A DNA stretch of 64,000 bases from Ophiobolus disseminans (lineage: Eukaryota; Ascomycota; Dothideomycetes; Pleosporales; Phaeosphaeriaceae). How positions within the stretch are numbered: position 1 is the stretch's first letter; each line of letters starts with the position of its first letter. Below, in pieces: positions 1-10,028 of this stretch. The notes under the pieces are model-generated. The model worked only from the letters and a program-made list of their open reading frames with translations. It was not told the origin of the DNA and ran no database searches. The stretch is taken from positions 62,001 to 126,000 of the forward strand of contig MU006240.1 of NCBI GenBank assembly GCA_010093685.1, given 5' to 3'. The translations under genes and the position numbers were made by a program.

Positions 1-115
1 AACTGCACGTTCCCAAACGGGATGGCACGGAGGAACTGCTTCTTGGAAATAATACAAACTTAAGGCTGTACAATAAATCTCAAGCACATGGGATATAACA
101 GCTTCCATGCACTGC

Positions 116-1429
116 CTAGTTCATAGCCCGGTCCGCTCTATAAGCATCCCGCAGCTCGCGCAGAGTGACAGCATCGCTCCTCCGAGACTCCCAAAACGCT
201 TCAATAGTCATACTATCTTCGTTTGTGATGAACGTTGATATAGTCCCTGCCGTCTCGTGTGCGACCGCATAACATGCAGCCGCCTTAAAAAGAACATCAG
301 GCTCGTCGATCAGCTCTTGCTCGACAATTCCGGAGTCGCTGTCCAAGCGCATGTCTCTTCGGTAATCTACAATGGTGCCCAGATATTCATAAATGTGTGC
401 ATGTGCTGCGACGACGAAGTCTTTGATGGTGATGGACTGAGCGTTCTCGTTTTCGAGCAACTTCCCATGATATCGGTACCCATCAGGAGCGTAGACCGAA
501 GCTTTGTATTTGATAATGTCCGCGCTGTTGATGAGCACACTACTGATTGGTGGTTCAGCAAGGGATTCCGCGGCCGTAGGGTCAGAGAAGAAGGGTTGCC
601 GTCGCTCAGTCCCGTCTTCGTCCAGCCCGTCCTCAATCTCAACATCGTCCACCGACTTGGAGAAGTTCCACCGAATACGTGCTAGCAGATCCTGCTTGAT
701 GCGATCTGGCGCCTGGGGTCTCAGTCGATCTAGGCGATCCTGTCGGTGTATGTCCGCGTTGTCTCGCTGTCTCGCGTAGAAGGTTTCCACGGGCGGATCC
801 AGCGCATATTGGGCAAAGCATTGCACATCTACTAGCGCATCTTCTCCGTCCATATACGAGGACGCATATTCGAAGAAGAAAGTTGTATCATAAGGATCGA
901 GGTCTATCTCTACAGGATTGCCGTCTTCGTTGTTGTAGCCTCGATTTAACAACGGTGCAGACATACGAATGAGCCGCTCGTACTTGGCGAGAAACGCGTG
1001 AGCAACTGTGACGAATTGGCCGATCGTGATGGGAAGATCGTCTGCGTTCTGTATGTTGATGCTGACGTCCGGATAGTCTTCTGGGTCGTCCTCTGGATTG
1101 ATTACATTGCAATCAGCATCAGCAACATCCAGGTCGCCGACAAATATGTCGTAATGTGATGGGTTGTCCATCTTTCTCGCGAGGGGTTGCGAAAACAACG
1201 GAATGTTTATTTCGTTTTCATTCACATCGGCGCTGCTGATGTACATGTGATAGACCGGTGGGTCGGCAATCGATTCTGCTGCGAAGCGATGCTCAAACAA
1301 CGGCATCTGTATCTCGTCGCCATTATCATTCAAGCCGTCCTCAACTTTGACGTTGTTGATGTCTGCAAAGACTTTCCAACGGAGGCGATACAAGAGCTCT
1401 TGTCTGAGGCGATCTCCAGGCATGAACAT
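116..1429 (-). CDS. Hypothetical protein with full-length internal duplication
   Basis: This is an uninterrupted 437-codon frame with no family I recognise. The protein is two diverged copies of one unit of about 200 residues. Residues about 8-70 (LLYRLRW, VEDGL, AAESIADPP, SSADV) match residues about 245-310 (LLARIRW, IEDGL, AAESLAEPP, NSADI). A second shared block is ITIGQFVTVAHAF against ITIKDFVVAAHAH. Each unit ends in a charged helix-like tail. It is rich in Asp and Glu and has no signal peptide or membrane segment. The ATG used is the first in frame, but the minus strand stays open in another frame from 1430 to about 1750, so an upstream exon is possible and the N-terminus is uncertain. 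That this is a real gene is inferred from the long open frame and the conserved duplication. Confidence 0.6.
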   Translation of the reverse strand: MFMPGDRLRQELLYRLRWKVFADINNVKVEDGLNDNGDEIQMPLFEHRFAAESIADPPVYHMYISSADVNENEINIPLFSQPLARKMDNPSHYDIFVGDLDVADADCNVINPEDDPEDYPDVSINIQNADDLPITIGQFVTVAHAFLAKYERLIRMSAPLLNRGYNNEDGNPVEIDLDPYDTTFFFEYASSYMDGEDALVDVQCFAQYALDPPVETFYARQRDNADIHRQDRLDRLRPQAPDRIKQDLLARIRWNFSKSVDDVEIEDGLDEDGTERRQPFFSDPTAAESLAEPPISSVLINSADIIKYKASVYAPDGYRYHGKLLENENAQSITIKDFVVAAHAHIYEYLGTIVDYRRDMRLDSDSGIVEQELIDEPDVLFKAAACYAVAHETAGTISTFITNEDSMTIEAFWESRRSDAVTLRELRDAYRADRAMN

Positions 1430-2113
1430 CTCTGATAGTGTGGAAATGGAATTCTAAAAAGGCATCGAAATTCAGCGTTGAGTAAATAGGGTACATTGCG
1501 GACACATGCGTTGACCTCTGGTGGCACGGTTCCTAGCACGCTTGGCAAACTATGACTCATATGCTCGAAGCTGCCTGTTGCTTTAGGTACTTCAATTTGC
1601 GAACGCATCTTGGTACTCTTGGACTGCATCGAGACCTTTGCCAATGCAACGCTCGAGGAAAACACCCACGAAGACATGCGAGACACCTGACTCCAGTCAA
1701 TGCTGTATCTTAGCTTACCAACGTTCAAAGGCATAAATCGCACCCATCGCACCGCTCATTGCGCGGGATCGCGGGATCGCGGGAGCAGCTGATATCGCGC
1801 CGTGTTCGTGTTCCAGCTCGGCGCGTCAAAGCGTCGGCTGTGGAACGCCACATGCAGCTTTGGGCGATGAACGCGAGGAATGCGGGGTTCCAAAGCGAGC
1901 ATCGAGTCTTGGACATACACAAAGACCATGTTTGAGAAAGCAGATTGGACATGTTCGCTGGTGGCTTTGGTGTGCCCAGACGATGGCACAAGTCTTTGTT
2001 ATAAGACGATGAGGCATCACCCATCTCCACCTCTTCCTCATCTTTCGCGTCTGTCAATCTCAAGACTCAATTTCATTCGTGTACCTTGCTGCTCTTTGCT
2101 TTCAACATTCAAC
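1430..2113. other. Intergenic region and VOC-gene promoter
   Basis: No convincing gene is seen. A TATA-like TTATAAGAC lies near 1999-2007, about 110 bases before the VOC ATG, and a pyrimidine-rich leader follows. The minus strand from about 1750 to 1430 is open and could hold an upstream exon of the duplicated hypothetical protein. Confidence 0.4.
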
Positions 2114-2733
2114 ATGTCCAGTGAGGCCAAGAAAGAAGCGCCCCCGGTTCCGCCGGTCGGTGCACCATGCTGGATCGAAATCATGGCTGCGGAGCCACAG
2201 AAGCTCAAGGTATATCCGACATATAGCGGGAAGCATCAAGTACCTACTTACCAGAAGATAGGAATTCTACGCGGCTCTCTTTCCAGCATGGAAGTTCGAG
2301 GCTGCCACGGCTGATGCTCCCACTACTGTGGTCCAGTACACCTTCGAGCAGCCATCTGGTGGGTTATCGCCTTGACTACTTACAAAGAGCAACGCTGATG
2401 TTGATGATTCGTAGGCCTATCTGGTGGGATTGTCAAACTCCCCGATCATTGTCCAAAGCCTGGTGAACAGCCCATGGGCATTGGATCCACGGTATACTAC
2501 TTTGTGGAATCGATTGACGAGGTATGTGACTCTTTTGGAAAAAATGAATGAAACTCGTCCGAGGCTTGAGACTAACGGTTGGCTGCTGGCAGATCGAGAA
2601 GAACATTGTTCAGCTGGGCGGGGTGAAGGTCTTGCCCAAGAGCGCCGAAAGGGAGCACGGCTGGTTTGCGAACTTCAAGGATCCGCAGGGCAACCGCTTT
2701 GGTGTCTATGAGGCGAACCGGGGGAGCATGTGA
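2114..2733 (+). CDS. VOC (glyoxalase/bleomycin-resistance fold) family protein
   Basis: Four exons, 2114-2209, 2262-2358, 2415-2521 and 2593-2733, join in frame to a protein of 146 residues. All three introns have GT..AG ends and are 52-71 bases long. The start MSSEAKKEAP is followed by APCWIEIMA, then FYAALFPAWKFE, GLSGGIVKLPD and YYFVESIDE, and the end is FANFKDPQGNRFGVYEAN. This spacing of a beta-strand start, an FY-helix, a Gly-rich strand and a final DPxGNRFGxYE motif is the usual single-module VOC fold, as in small glyoxalase-like proteins. The substrate cannot be told. There is no targeting peptide, so it is probably cytosolic. Length is normal for the family. The exon joins are my own reading and fit frame throughout. 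Confidence 0.85.
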
Positions 2734-3208
2734 TGCAGATGGGCAGTTCCGATATCGTCGCTAAGAGTGTTGGATGTTGGGAGTGTTTGGAGTGCGGAAA
2801 GTGGCCGCTAGACATTTCCAGGATTCGCTTTCCGAAAGCGCTCAGTCGTTCCGCTCAGCGCCCATGTTGAGCAAATGACCTACAAAAGCTCTTAGCACCC
2901 ACTTGTTAGTATGAAATTGTATTCCGCTGCTTTCTGCCCTTTATTTCCAGTTTCAACCCTCACCAACTCGCCAGCCTCGGCTTCATCCCAGCTCGCTTAG
3001 ACGGCCAATCGCGACTCTCGGGGGAGGCTACTTGACCGCTCGGGCCGCCAACTTTTAACACCCGATCCTTCGCCGACAACAGGTGAGTCCACAAGCTGCC
3101 CCACACGACCGAGTTCCGTCACTGCACTCTGCGCCTAGAGCTTGAATTGACATTTCATCTACCCATCCAGACTCCAAACTGTAGCTTATTTCCAGAGTCG
3201 ACGCAACC
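2734..3208. other. Intergenic region, leader of cytochrome b5 reductase
   Basis: This holds the 3' end of the VOC gene and a C/T-rich stretch before the reductase ATG. No ORF of note or RNA gene is seen. Confidence 0.5.
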
Positions 3209-4219
3209 ATGACCGCCTTCGAGCCGCAGTATGTCCACGGCGTCTATATTCCTACCGCGCTTTTACTGATTGGGATCACGATAATCCAAAGGGCGTGGCT
3301 GCCGTACGCCGTAGCATTTGCAGCAATTGTCGGAGGATGGAAGATCTATAGCGGTGGTAAGAAGTTCTTAAGCCATGGTGGTCGCAGGCGGGCTGACATA
3401 CAGCAGGTTCGCGCAAGGTGCTGAAGCCGGCCGAGTTCCAAGACTTTGAGCTCGAGGAGAAGACTGTCCTTTCGCACAACACCGCCATGTAGGTACTTCT
3501 ATCGATATTCAGACGCTAAAGCTAATCCAGCCAGCTACCGATTCAAGCTGCCCAAGAAAACTGACATCCTCGGCCTCCCCATCGGCCAGCACATCTCTCT
3601 CGGCGCCACCATCGAAGGCCAGCCCAAAGAAGTCGTCCGCTCCTACACGCCAATCTCATCCGACGAAGACAAGGGCCACTTCGACCTCCTCATCAAGTCA
3701 TACCCCACCGGCAACATCTCTAAGCATGTCGCAGGACTACAAGTCGGTCAGACAATGCGCGTCAAGGGGCCCAAGGGCGCCATGGTATACACATCCAACA
3801 TGGTCAGGCATTTCGGTATGATTGCTGGCGGCACCGGCATCACGCCCATGCTGCAGGTCGTCAAGGCCATCATCCGAGGGCGCGCCAAGGGCGACCTTAC
3901 CGAGGTCGATCTCATCTTTGCGAACGTGAACCCCGAGGATATTCTGCTCAAGGAGGATCTTGATGCGCTTGCGGCCAAGGATTCCAAATTCAGGGTACAT
4001 TACGTCCTCAACAACCCGCCCGAGAAGTGGAACGGTGGCGTTGGCTTTGTTACAGCCGACATGATCAAGGAGAAGCTTCCTGCGCCCGCGAGCGATGTCA
4101 AGATTCTCGTCTGCGGACCGCCGCCCATGGTCGCCGCTATGAAGAAGGCGACTGAGGGCCTAGGATACGCGAAGGCGAAGCCGGTCAGCAAACTCGAAGA
4201 CCAGGTTTTCTGCTTCTAG
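3209..4219 (+). CDS. CBR1: NADH-cytochrome b5 reductase, membrane-anchored
   Basis: Exons 3209-3356, 3407-3488 and 3535-4219 give 304 residues. The enzyme passes electrons from NADH through FAD to cytochrome b5, serving fatty-acid desaturation and sterol synthesis at the ER or mitochondrial outer membrane. An N-terminal hydrophobic anchor spans about residues 12-48. The FAD-binding motif RSYTPIS is at about 112-118, preceded by GLPIGQHISL. The NADH-binding GGTGITPM is at about 175-182, CGPPPM lies near the C-terminus, and the protein ends in DQVFCF, typical of Cbr1 proteins. The intron 2 join (HNTA to IYRFKLP) restores the family consensus and avoids the in-frame TAG just after the donor. The length matches fungal Cbr1. 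The gene identity is well supported; which membrane it sits in is inferred. Confidence 0.95.
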
Positions 4220-5448
4220 GCGACACTACGAGCAATTCTCGGACGAAATAAATCATCTATGAGATCAAGGGTGGAACGAAATTCAAAAGATGGGCGTTAT
4301 GATGGAGTTGGAAGAACGACAAGGCACCTCGGCTACACGCGAACGAAGCTCACATATTAGGTAATGTACATATCAGCGATGAAGGTGCCTGGGAATATAT
4401 CGAGACATGCACCGCATGTTTGTTTTGCAGGAATAGGAGTATTCACTGTTCAACAGTGTTGGTAGGATATGTCCCATGGTGACCAGCTCACTACTCCAAT
4501 TAGCCTCCTAGACGGGGCCAAGTCAATCAACCACCATCCCATCGTTAACTCTTCACTACACATCGTCAGACCCATGGCTCTTCACCAATTTCACGATCAT
4601 ACTAATATTGCAAGAAGCTAAATCTCAAGCGTCAAGATTTATGAGTGCTCGAGTAGGGATGTTGGAGTATGTCTAGCAGTATCGACATGGTCCGAGGAAT
4701 TCCGGGAATCGTGGCGGAGCAACTGCGGTTCTGCGTACTTTTGCAGCCCATGCCGATCCGACATGGAGAAGGACTGGTGTCGAGTAGGGCTTGTGAGCAA
4801 CTTGGAGTCATGATTGGAGGTTTGCTTCTTATACTACGCGTGAGTTGACACCGGTGCGGCAAAACTGCGTAATCAATGTCTAAAGTTCATTACGGTGCGT
4901 GTCTGCTGCCGCTGCTGCTTCGCATATTCCAGCCTAATCTAATCTCGAAGCCTGTTTGTCCTCACAACACCATCAACAATGTAGTAGACGTACGTAAAGG
5001 TGCTGAGGATAGACAGGTCTCCGTAGGGTAGCCAAATAAAGTTGAAGTACCTGGTGGTGTTAGGTATGTGCTTTCGTAATCCTATGCCAGCAAAGCCTGC
5101 TATTCATGGTATATTTCATTGGATCGCAGAGGTGCACGCCAAGTATGGCATCGTTGTTGATGGAAGGAATATGTTTTGCTAGACGATCTTCATATTCGAT
5201 ATCTTACAAAGTATGTGTCATCCTTTTCGCTAAATTCCCGCCTCATGCACTTCAAAACGTCCGATGGCATGGCCGTAGTGCATCCCGCACGCATCGACCC
5301 AAAGTTCTAAGTCGTCTCCTGTGGACCCGGCACGTTGCGGACGTAGGGAAAGGCCGATTGGTCGCGAGTATTCACGTTCGCCATCCATGGACGTGGTGCT
5401 CGATCTCATCCATCTCGCCAGTTCCCGCCTCACATACCCGACTGCGTC
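4220..5448. other. Gene-poor region with a decayed duplicate of an ORF tail
   Basis: The first part is the 3' flank of CBR1 and moderately AT-rich DNA with no convincing ORF. From about 5226 to 5412 lies a degenerate copy of sequence found again at about 5413-5625 (see the repeat entry). Short ORFs here are broken or have no recognisable content. Confidence 0.5.
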
Positions 5449-5625
5449 TCAAATGCTCTGCCAAGCGAACCTCGAGGACGCGACCGCAGTGCATCCCGCA
5501 CGCATCGAGTCGAAGTTCCGGATGGTTTCCTGCAGACCTGGCACATTGCGGACATGGGAGAGGACCGGTTGGCCACGCGGCCTCACGACCGCCATATGGT
5601 GGTCGATGTTGTGCATGAGCGTGAT
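5226..5625. repeat. Diverged direct repeat, period about 212 bases
   Basis: The sequence from about 5274 (AGTGCATCCCGCACGCATCGA, then AAGTTC, CGGCACGTTGCGGAC) recurs about 212 bases later, from about 5486 (the same GTGCATCCCGCACGCATCGA, then AAGTTC, TGGCACATTGCGGAC). Flanking pieces such as TTCCCGCCTCA also match. The second copy lies inside the 3' end of the ORF at 5449-6492. The first copy lies outside it and in that strand holds stops, although a short match VRNVPGxQET is still readable. Confidence 0.75.
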
Positions 5626-6492
5626 CATATGGCGAACCCCATTGGACGTATCTATGAACATCTCCTTTCCAGGCTCACAAAAGGTATCGACAGGCACCGG
5701 TGATTTCGTACGCGCGAGGTCCGTTGCAGCGGTGTTGACGATTTGCTGGCAGATGCGAAACACTTCGAGAAGGTTGAGACGAGCGGCTCGAATCGGCTCG
5801 CGATCGGGGTCCAGAACCTCGCAGGGTGAATCGCTCGATAAGTAGAGGCACTTGACCAAGTCAGCGATCGTATCACCTGGACAGAAACTCGAGCGCATCA
5901 AGATGTGCATTGCTTGCAGGAGGGTTTGGCCAGTCATGAACTTCTTTCCTTGGCGAACACGCGACTTGGATTCGGTCGTCGTGTAGTTCAGCGGTAAGCG
6001 ATTGAGGAACCTCTCTCTGAAAACGTCGTTGTCGGAGTAGTTCATGTCGGCGAACTTTGTGAACACGACTGTCGGAAGCCACTGTGAGATAGGATGTGGA
6101 GGTGAATGTTCCAGTATGCGCATGGGATCGTTGGCCCACTCGTACGCGAACGTCTTGATGCAGCCTTCCATAAAAGGAAGAGTGTCTCCAGCAAGAACAC
6201 CGCCGAAATAGGTGTGGTGGCTGGTGTGGGACATGCTGTTTGGATTGGCACGGATGAGTTTTGTGGGTTGTGCCAGTGCGATGCGTTTGATCTGCCTCAG
6301 CGCGCCCACAAAAGTGCTCAAGAGGATGCCGTTCCGGTGCTTGCTTCCTTGCGTACGTCGAATTGCATATACTCCGGCGCCCTTTGTCAGGTAGCCTACG
6401 AGCAGGATTGACGGGCCTGTCGAAACAGCTGCAGCGTCCCAGTAGAACTTGAGTTGCGAGACCAAGTCGGCCAGTCCTTCTGCTTCTGTCAT
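5449..6492 (-). CDS. Hypothetical protein, 347 residues
   Basis: A single open frame starts at an ATG (MTEAEGLADL). I do not recognise the family. The N-terminal part has a hydrophobic stretch (about residues 24-43, GPSILLVGYLTKGAGVYAI), and later stretches contain HTSHHTYFGG, PLNYTTTESK and SDSPCEVLDPDREPIRAARL. The last 50 residues (VRNVPGLQET onward) lie in the part that is duplicated downstream, so the present stop may be a by-product of the duplication. The gene sits in a decaying stretch and has no intron that I can define. It may be a young orphan gene or a fragment of a longer one. Confidence 0.45.
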   Translation of the reverse strand: MTEAEGLADLVSQLKFYWDAAAVSTGPSILLVGYLTKGAGVYAIRRTQGSKHRNGILLSTFVGALRQIKRIALAQPTKLIRANPNSMSHTSHHTYFGGVLAGDTLPFMEGCIKTFAYEWANDPMRILEHSPPHPISQWLPTVVFTKFADMNYSDNDVFRERFLNRLPLNYTTTESKSRVRQGKKFMTGQTLLQAMHILMRSSFCPGDTIADLVKCLYLSSDSPCEVLDPDREPIRAARLNLLEVFRICQQIVNTAATDLARTKSPVPVDTFCEPGKEMFIDTSNGVRHMITLMHNIDHHMAVVRPRGQPVLSHVRNVPGLQETIRNFDSMRAGCTAVASSRFAWQSI

Positions 6493-7794
6493 ATTCAGTG
6501 TAGATCTGACAGTTTACGCTCGCGTGTCTCTCGGCGACCCACACGTAGGGGCTCACACCGAAAAGGCTACGCACCCTTTAGCATCCGGCCTACCACCTGC
6601 CATTAATTCAAGAAAGAATTCGTGTCTCGAACGCCTGTCTAGACTCACTACACTATAAAGACTCAAAGCGATTTGAAATAAGCATATGAGGGTAGACAGG
6701 CTCTCGTGTGCTGGGACGTTTGAACCTACGATAATACAGTCAATGGTTCCACCAAGCAGATGACACCTTCGAGTATCACCGACTATGAGTATCGACTGTG
6801 CGGCTAGGTTCGACCTACCCGCCGACCGACATCCGCCAGATCTGTGGTAAGGTCAATGCGATGCGGCAACGTATGGGAGGTATGTCATCTAAGTCTGCAT
6901 TCTTCGATCTGTACTGACTAAGACGTAGCTTTCGCCGCTGAGGTCCACGGGTGGAGCTCGCAAATGCCTCTCCGGAATGGTATCCGAACAGAGAGCGACG
7001 GCTCAAAAGGTCGCACGATCCGTACCCTGTTGGATATCTCCCAGTGTAGGTCGACTGCTCAGCGTTCAAGTGAACGAACTACATAATCCACAAACGAGCT
7101 CAAGGCCGCCCTCGCATGCCAGCGCGGTGCCCGTCCCATTCTCTTCTTACATGTTTTTGTTTTGGCAAAGCGCGATCAGACAATCAAATTAGACTCGCCA
7201 TGAATACACATGACAAAAGGATTCGCGGAGTTCAAGTATGTATGTCACAGTTTCTTCATATCCTAGCTAACACTATCACAGGCAGGAGACGCATGCTAGC
7301 ATGCGCAACTCCATCACCTTTCTTTTGCGTCTGGGGATGCAAAGCGGCCGGTATATGGAGTCATCAACGTCACTATTACTCATGTATACATATTTTTATT
7401 GGCGCAATGGTTGATCGTAAGCCATCAGGAATGGGGTCTGATGAGAGTTATGGAGCACAGGCACCTGGCAACGAGATATGGCATGCATTCCATCTTTTCA
7501 GCAGCAGATTCATGCCTGGGCTGTGATTTATCATCGGGCGAGGGTCATCAAAATGATGCAGTACTCCACGAGATGGGCCATACAATGAACTAGTCTCGTG
7601 CAACCTCATTAATACGGCCTGCGATTCATGCAGGAAGCCATGGACAAATTGAAGGAAAGGAAAGCGCCTGATACCGCCATTTTAAACAAACATTGACGCA
7701 TGGCCAGATGCAGATGATCATTCATTTGCCGTCAAATAAGAAGCGTGGTGAGAACATTCATAGGAATGCATGTCGAAACCTTGAGATCAATCCT
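6493..7794. other. Intergenic, no gene recognised
   Basis: Several ORFs of 60-140 codons occur on both strands, but none has a recognisable domain, a consistent intron structure or low-complexity-free coding character. I see no RNA gene or transposon end here. Confidence 0.4.
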
Positions 7795-7799
7795 TCTCT

Positions 7800-8367
7800 T
7801 CACTCGGTGGCCTCAAAATCCACCACGAGCTCGCCAGGTCCCTGCCAGATATCAATCGGATCCAGATATTCGTTGTAGTGCGCTACTATGAAACAACTTA
7901 TTGTATATGGAGGTACCTGCTGAAAACTTGCCGTTGAGCATGAGGTGGACCGGAACTGGGTGTCTCGGGACTATGCGCCCCTGCGGAACTAGCGAGTTCT
8001 CTGAATGACACGGGCGCCTCGCGATGAGTCTGTCTTCTTTCGCGTCGGCTAGGTTCTTCTTGTTATGGTTGACACATGTGATAACCGGCTCGGGATAAAT
8101 TGAGGTTTTCGTGAACACGACGGGTCCCTGGGTCTTGTGCAGCTTCAGTATAGGCAGCAAATGAGCAATCTTCTCATAGAGCAGACAGCTGGATGTCAAC
8201 CTATGCACATGCGTAACGCATAATGCAGGCTCTACGACCTCGTCAGCCCGGACACTGTGTCCGTCTTCCGTGTCCCATCCAAAGTTGGTTTCGAGGCGAC
8301 ACGCTGTGATGGGAACTAGGGTAGGAGAAAATAGCACCAGAGTTTCTTCTAGGAACCCAAGACCTCA
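7800..8367 (-). pseudogene. Orphan gene fragment lacking a start
   Basis: On the minus strand a frame runs from about 8367 (LGFLEETLVLF, then SPTLVPITACRLETNFGWD) to a LMLNGKFSA segment near 7920. It continues, after a short stop-containing gap at about 7882-7915 that may be an intron, into HYNEYLDPIDIWQGPGELV and DFEATE, ending at a TGA at 7800-7802. The sequence is of ordinary composition, with proline- and histidine-rich patches such as RHPVPVHLMLNG. No ATG lies in frame at the 5' end, where a TGA blocks extension, so either an upstream exon is missed or the 5' part is lost. The family is not recognised. The gap would be an unusually short intron (34-46 bases), another sign of decay. Confidence 0.35.
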
Positions 8368-10028
8368 ACTGAAGATGTCTACTCGAAATTTACATGTTCA
8401 AAGTGCTCCACACAACTTTACTCAGCAGTAGATGACGATACCGCATGCGTACCCAATCACGAGCGATGATGCAGCCTATATAAACGAGCTCGAGGAGGTA
8501 GCTAAGCAACTTTGAATAAACTAACGTTAGTGTGATATTGAGTCCTGGAGACGTTCGCGGCATTATCAACCTGGAGTCTAATTTTTTACATACCCGCGTA
8601 CACCTTCAGCTCGTTGTATGAGCTTTCACTTCTACTCACTTGGTGGTGCTGTCTGCTAGCTGGGCGCGGGCGGTGGCAGGACCTGTAGTTGGGGAAGTCT
8701 GGGTTGACTGGATGGACTCTTGCGTGGGGTGAACTTCAGACGCTGCTTCATGGGCTTCGGGTCGTCTAGGACTTATGCAGATGCCTCGCTCCGGTCTTAC
8801 TTTATGTAGTCCGCCAAAGCATCGTGGTTTGCTAACTTAGTTTCGAAGTCTCGAACTAGGCAAATCTCTTAAGAGGTGACGTGATGATGAGGCCCGCCTG
8901 TAGTCCTACAGTGATAGTCTGATGCTCTTTCTAGGCGTTGTCGCAACTTAAAGATTGTGAGTTCGCGCTACACTTTATGATACTTCCACATGTTGTCTGG
9001 TTTTGGCCCAACTAACATCATAACTAAGTTCAACCGGCGCGGATTTCTCCTCCGCTTGCAAGTTGAGGATGTGTTTTCAGGGTACTACAAATCAGCAAAG
9101 CCTACTTACATTCCACCTCTGGAAAAGTCTGTGTTATGCATCCCGCAAAGTTCCCGACTTCTTCGGTGTCATAGCTGGAGTTCGATAGCTCACTCTAGTA
9201 GAGTTATATTCTAGTATTTCTATTGAAAGCAAAGAATATAGGCCTATAGAATTAGAATTAAGATTAGACTTTCTTAAGATACTAGTATATAGTGTTAAGA
9301 GTCTAGAATAGTAATATACTAGAAGTAGAGTTTTTCATTGCGTTAAGAATAGTAGATAGGTGCAGAGAGAGAATATGTATAGAGTAGATTAATTAATAGC
9401 AAATTCGAAAGTTAGATAACTTTACAAAAGGCTAAGGCTAAGAGTGTGTATATAGATAGTGTAATGAATAAGTTATATCTTTTAGAAATAGAGATACAGA
9501 CAAGGACTAGGTAGTGCTATCTACACACCCGGATTTTAATGAATAAGCAGCCGGAACCAGCGGCTGAGACTTCTCTTATTGCCCTTGTTCACTATCTATC
9601 GCTACGACTGTCGCCTCTTATGGTCCACTCATGAACATTGCGGCTCTCCGGACTTGCTTTGCAAGAACATCAGCTGTAACGTCAACGTCACTGTCACTGT
9701 CGATACCATATCCTGTGGGCGGAGAAATATGCATTATTGTCAGTAATCGCAGGAATTGCGCGCGGATCCACTGGCACTGTTCTGGCTACAGAAGGCTTGC
9801 GATTGATGTCATGGGGTGTTCGGAAAATAGGGGCAGGAGGCGGCTGAGCGGGCTCATGATGTGCCAGGGCCCTTAGGCGATGATGTAGCATCTATGCTCA
9901 TGCTCGTCTGATAGTGATGGTATATCGAGATTGTAATGTTTGTTATTGTTGGCCGGGGCAGTTGAGAGAAAACGGGGAAGCAAGATGATGTCTGGATTGG
10001 TGAAATCAGCCATGCTCGGAGGTAGGGT
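8368..10028. other. Gene-free stretch including an AT-rich island
   Basis: No gene is supported. Composition changes sharply at about 9190 into very AT-rich DNA (listed separately) and back at about 9540. The part from 9600 to 10028 holds the region downstream of the broken Zn2Cys6 gene; its minus strand stays open past that gene's final stop (MADFTNPDIILLPRF), suggesting that the ancestral regulator was longer. Confidence 0.45.
9190..9535. repeat. AT-rich island, probably RIP-mutated repeat remnant
   Basis: This stretch is dominated by TA-rich words (TATAGTG, CTAGTATATAG, AGAATAGTAATATACTAG) and lacks ORFs, in clear contrast with both flanks. In RIP-active ascomycetes such islands are usually old, mutated transposon copies. 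No terminal repeats or coding remnants are readable, so the source is unknown. Confidence 0.5.
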
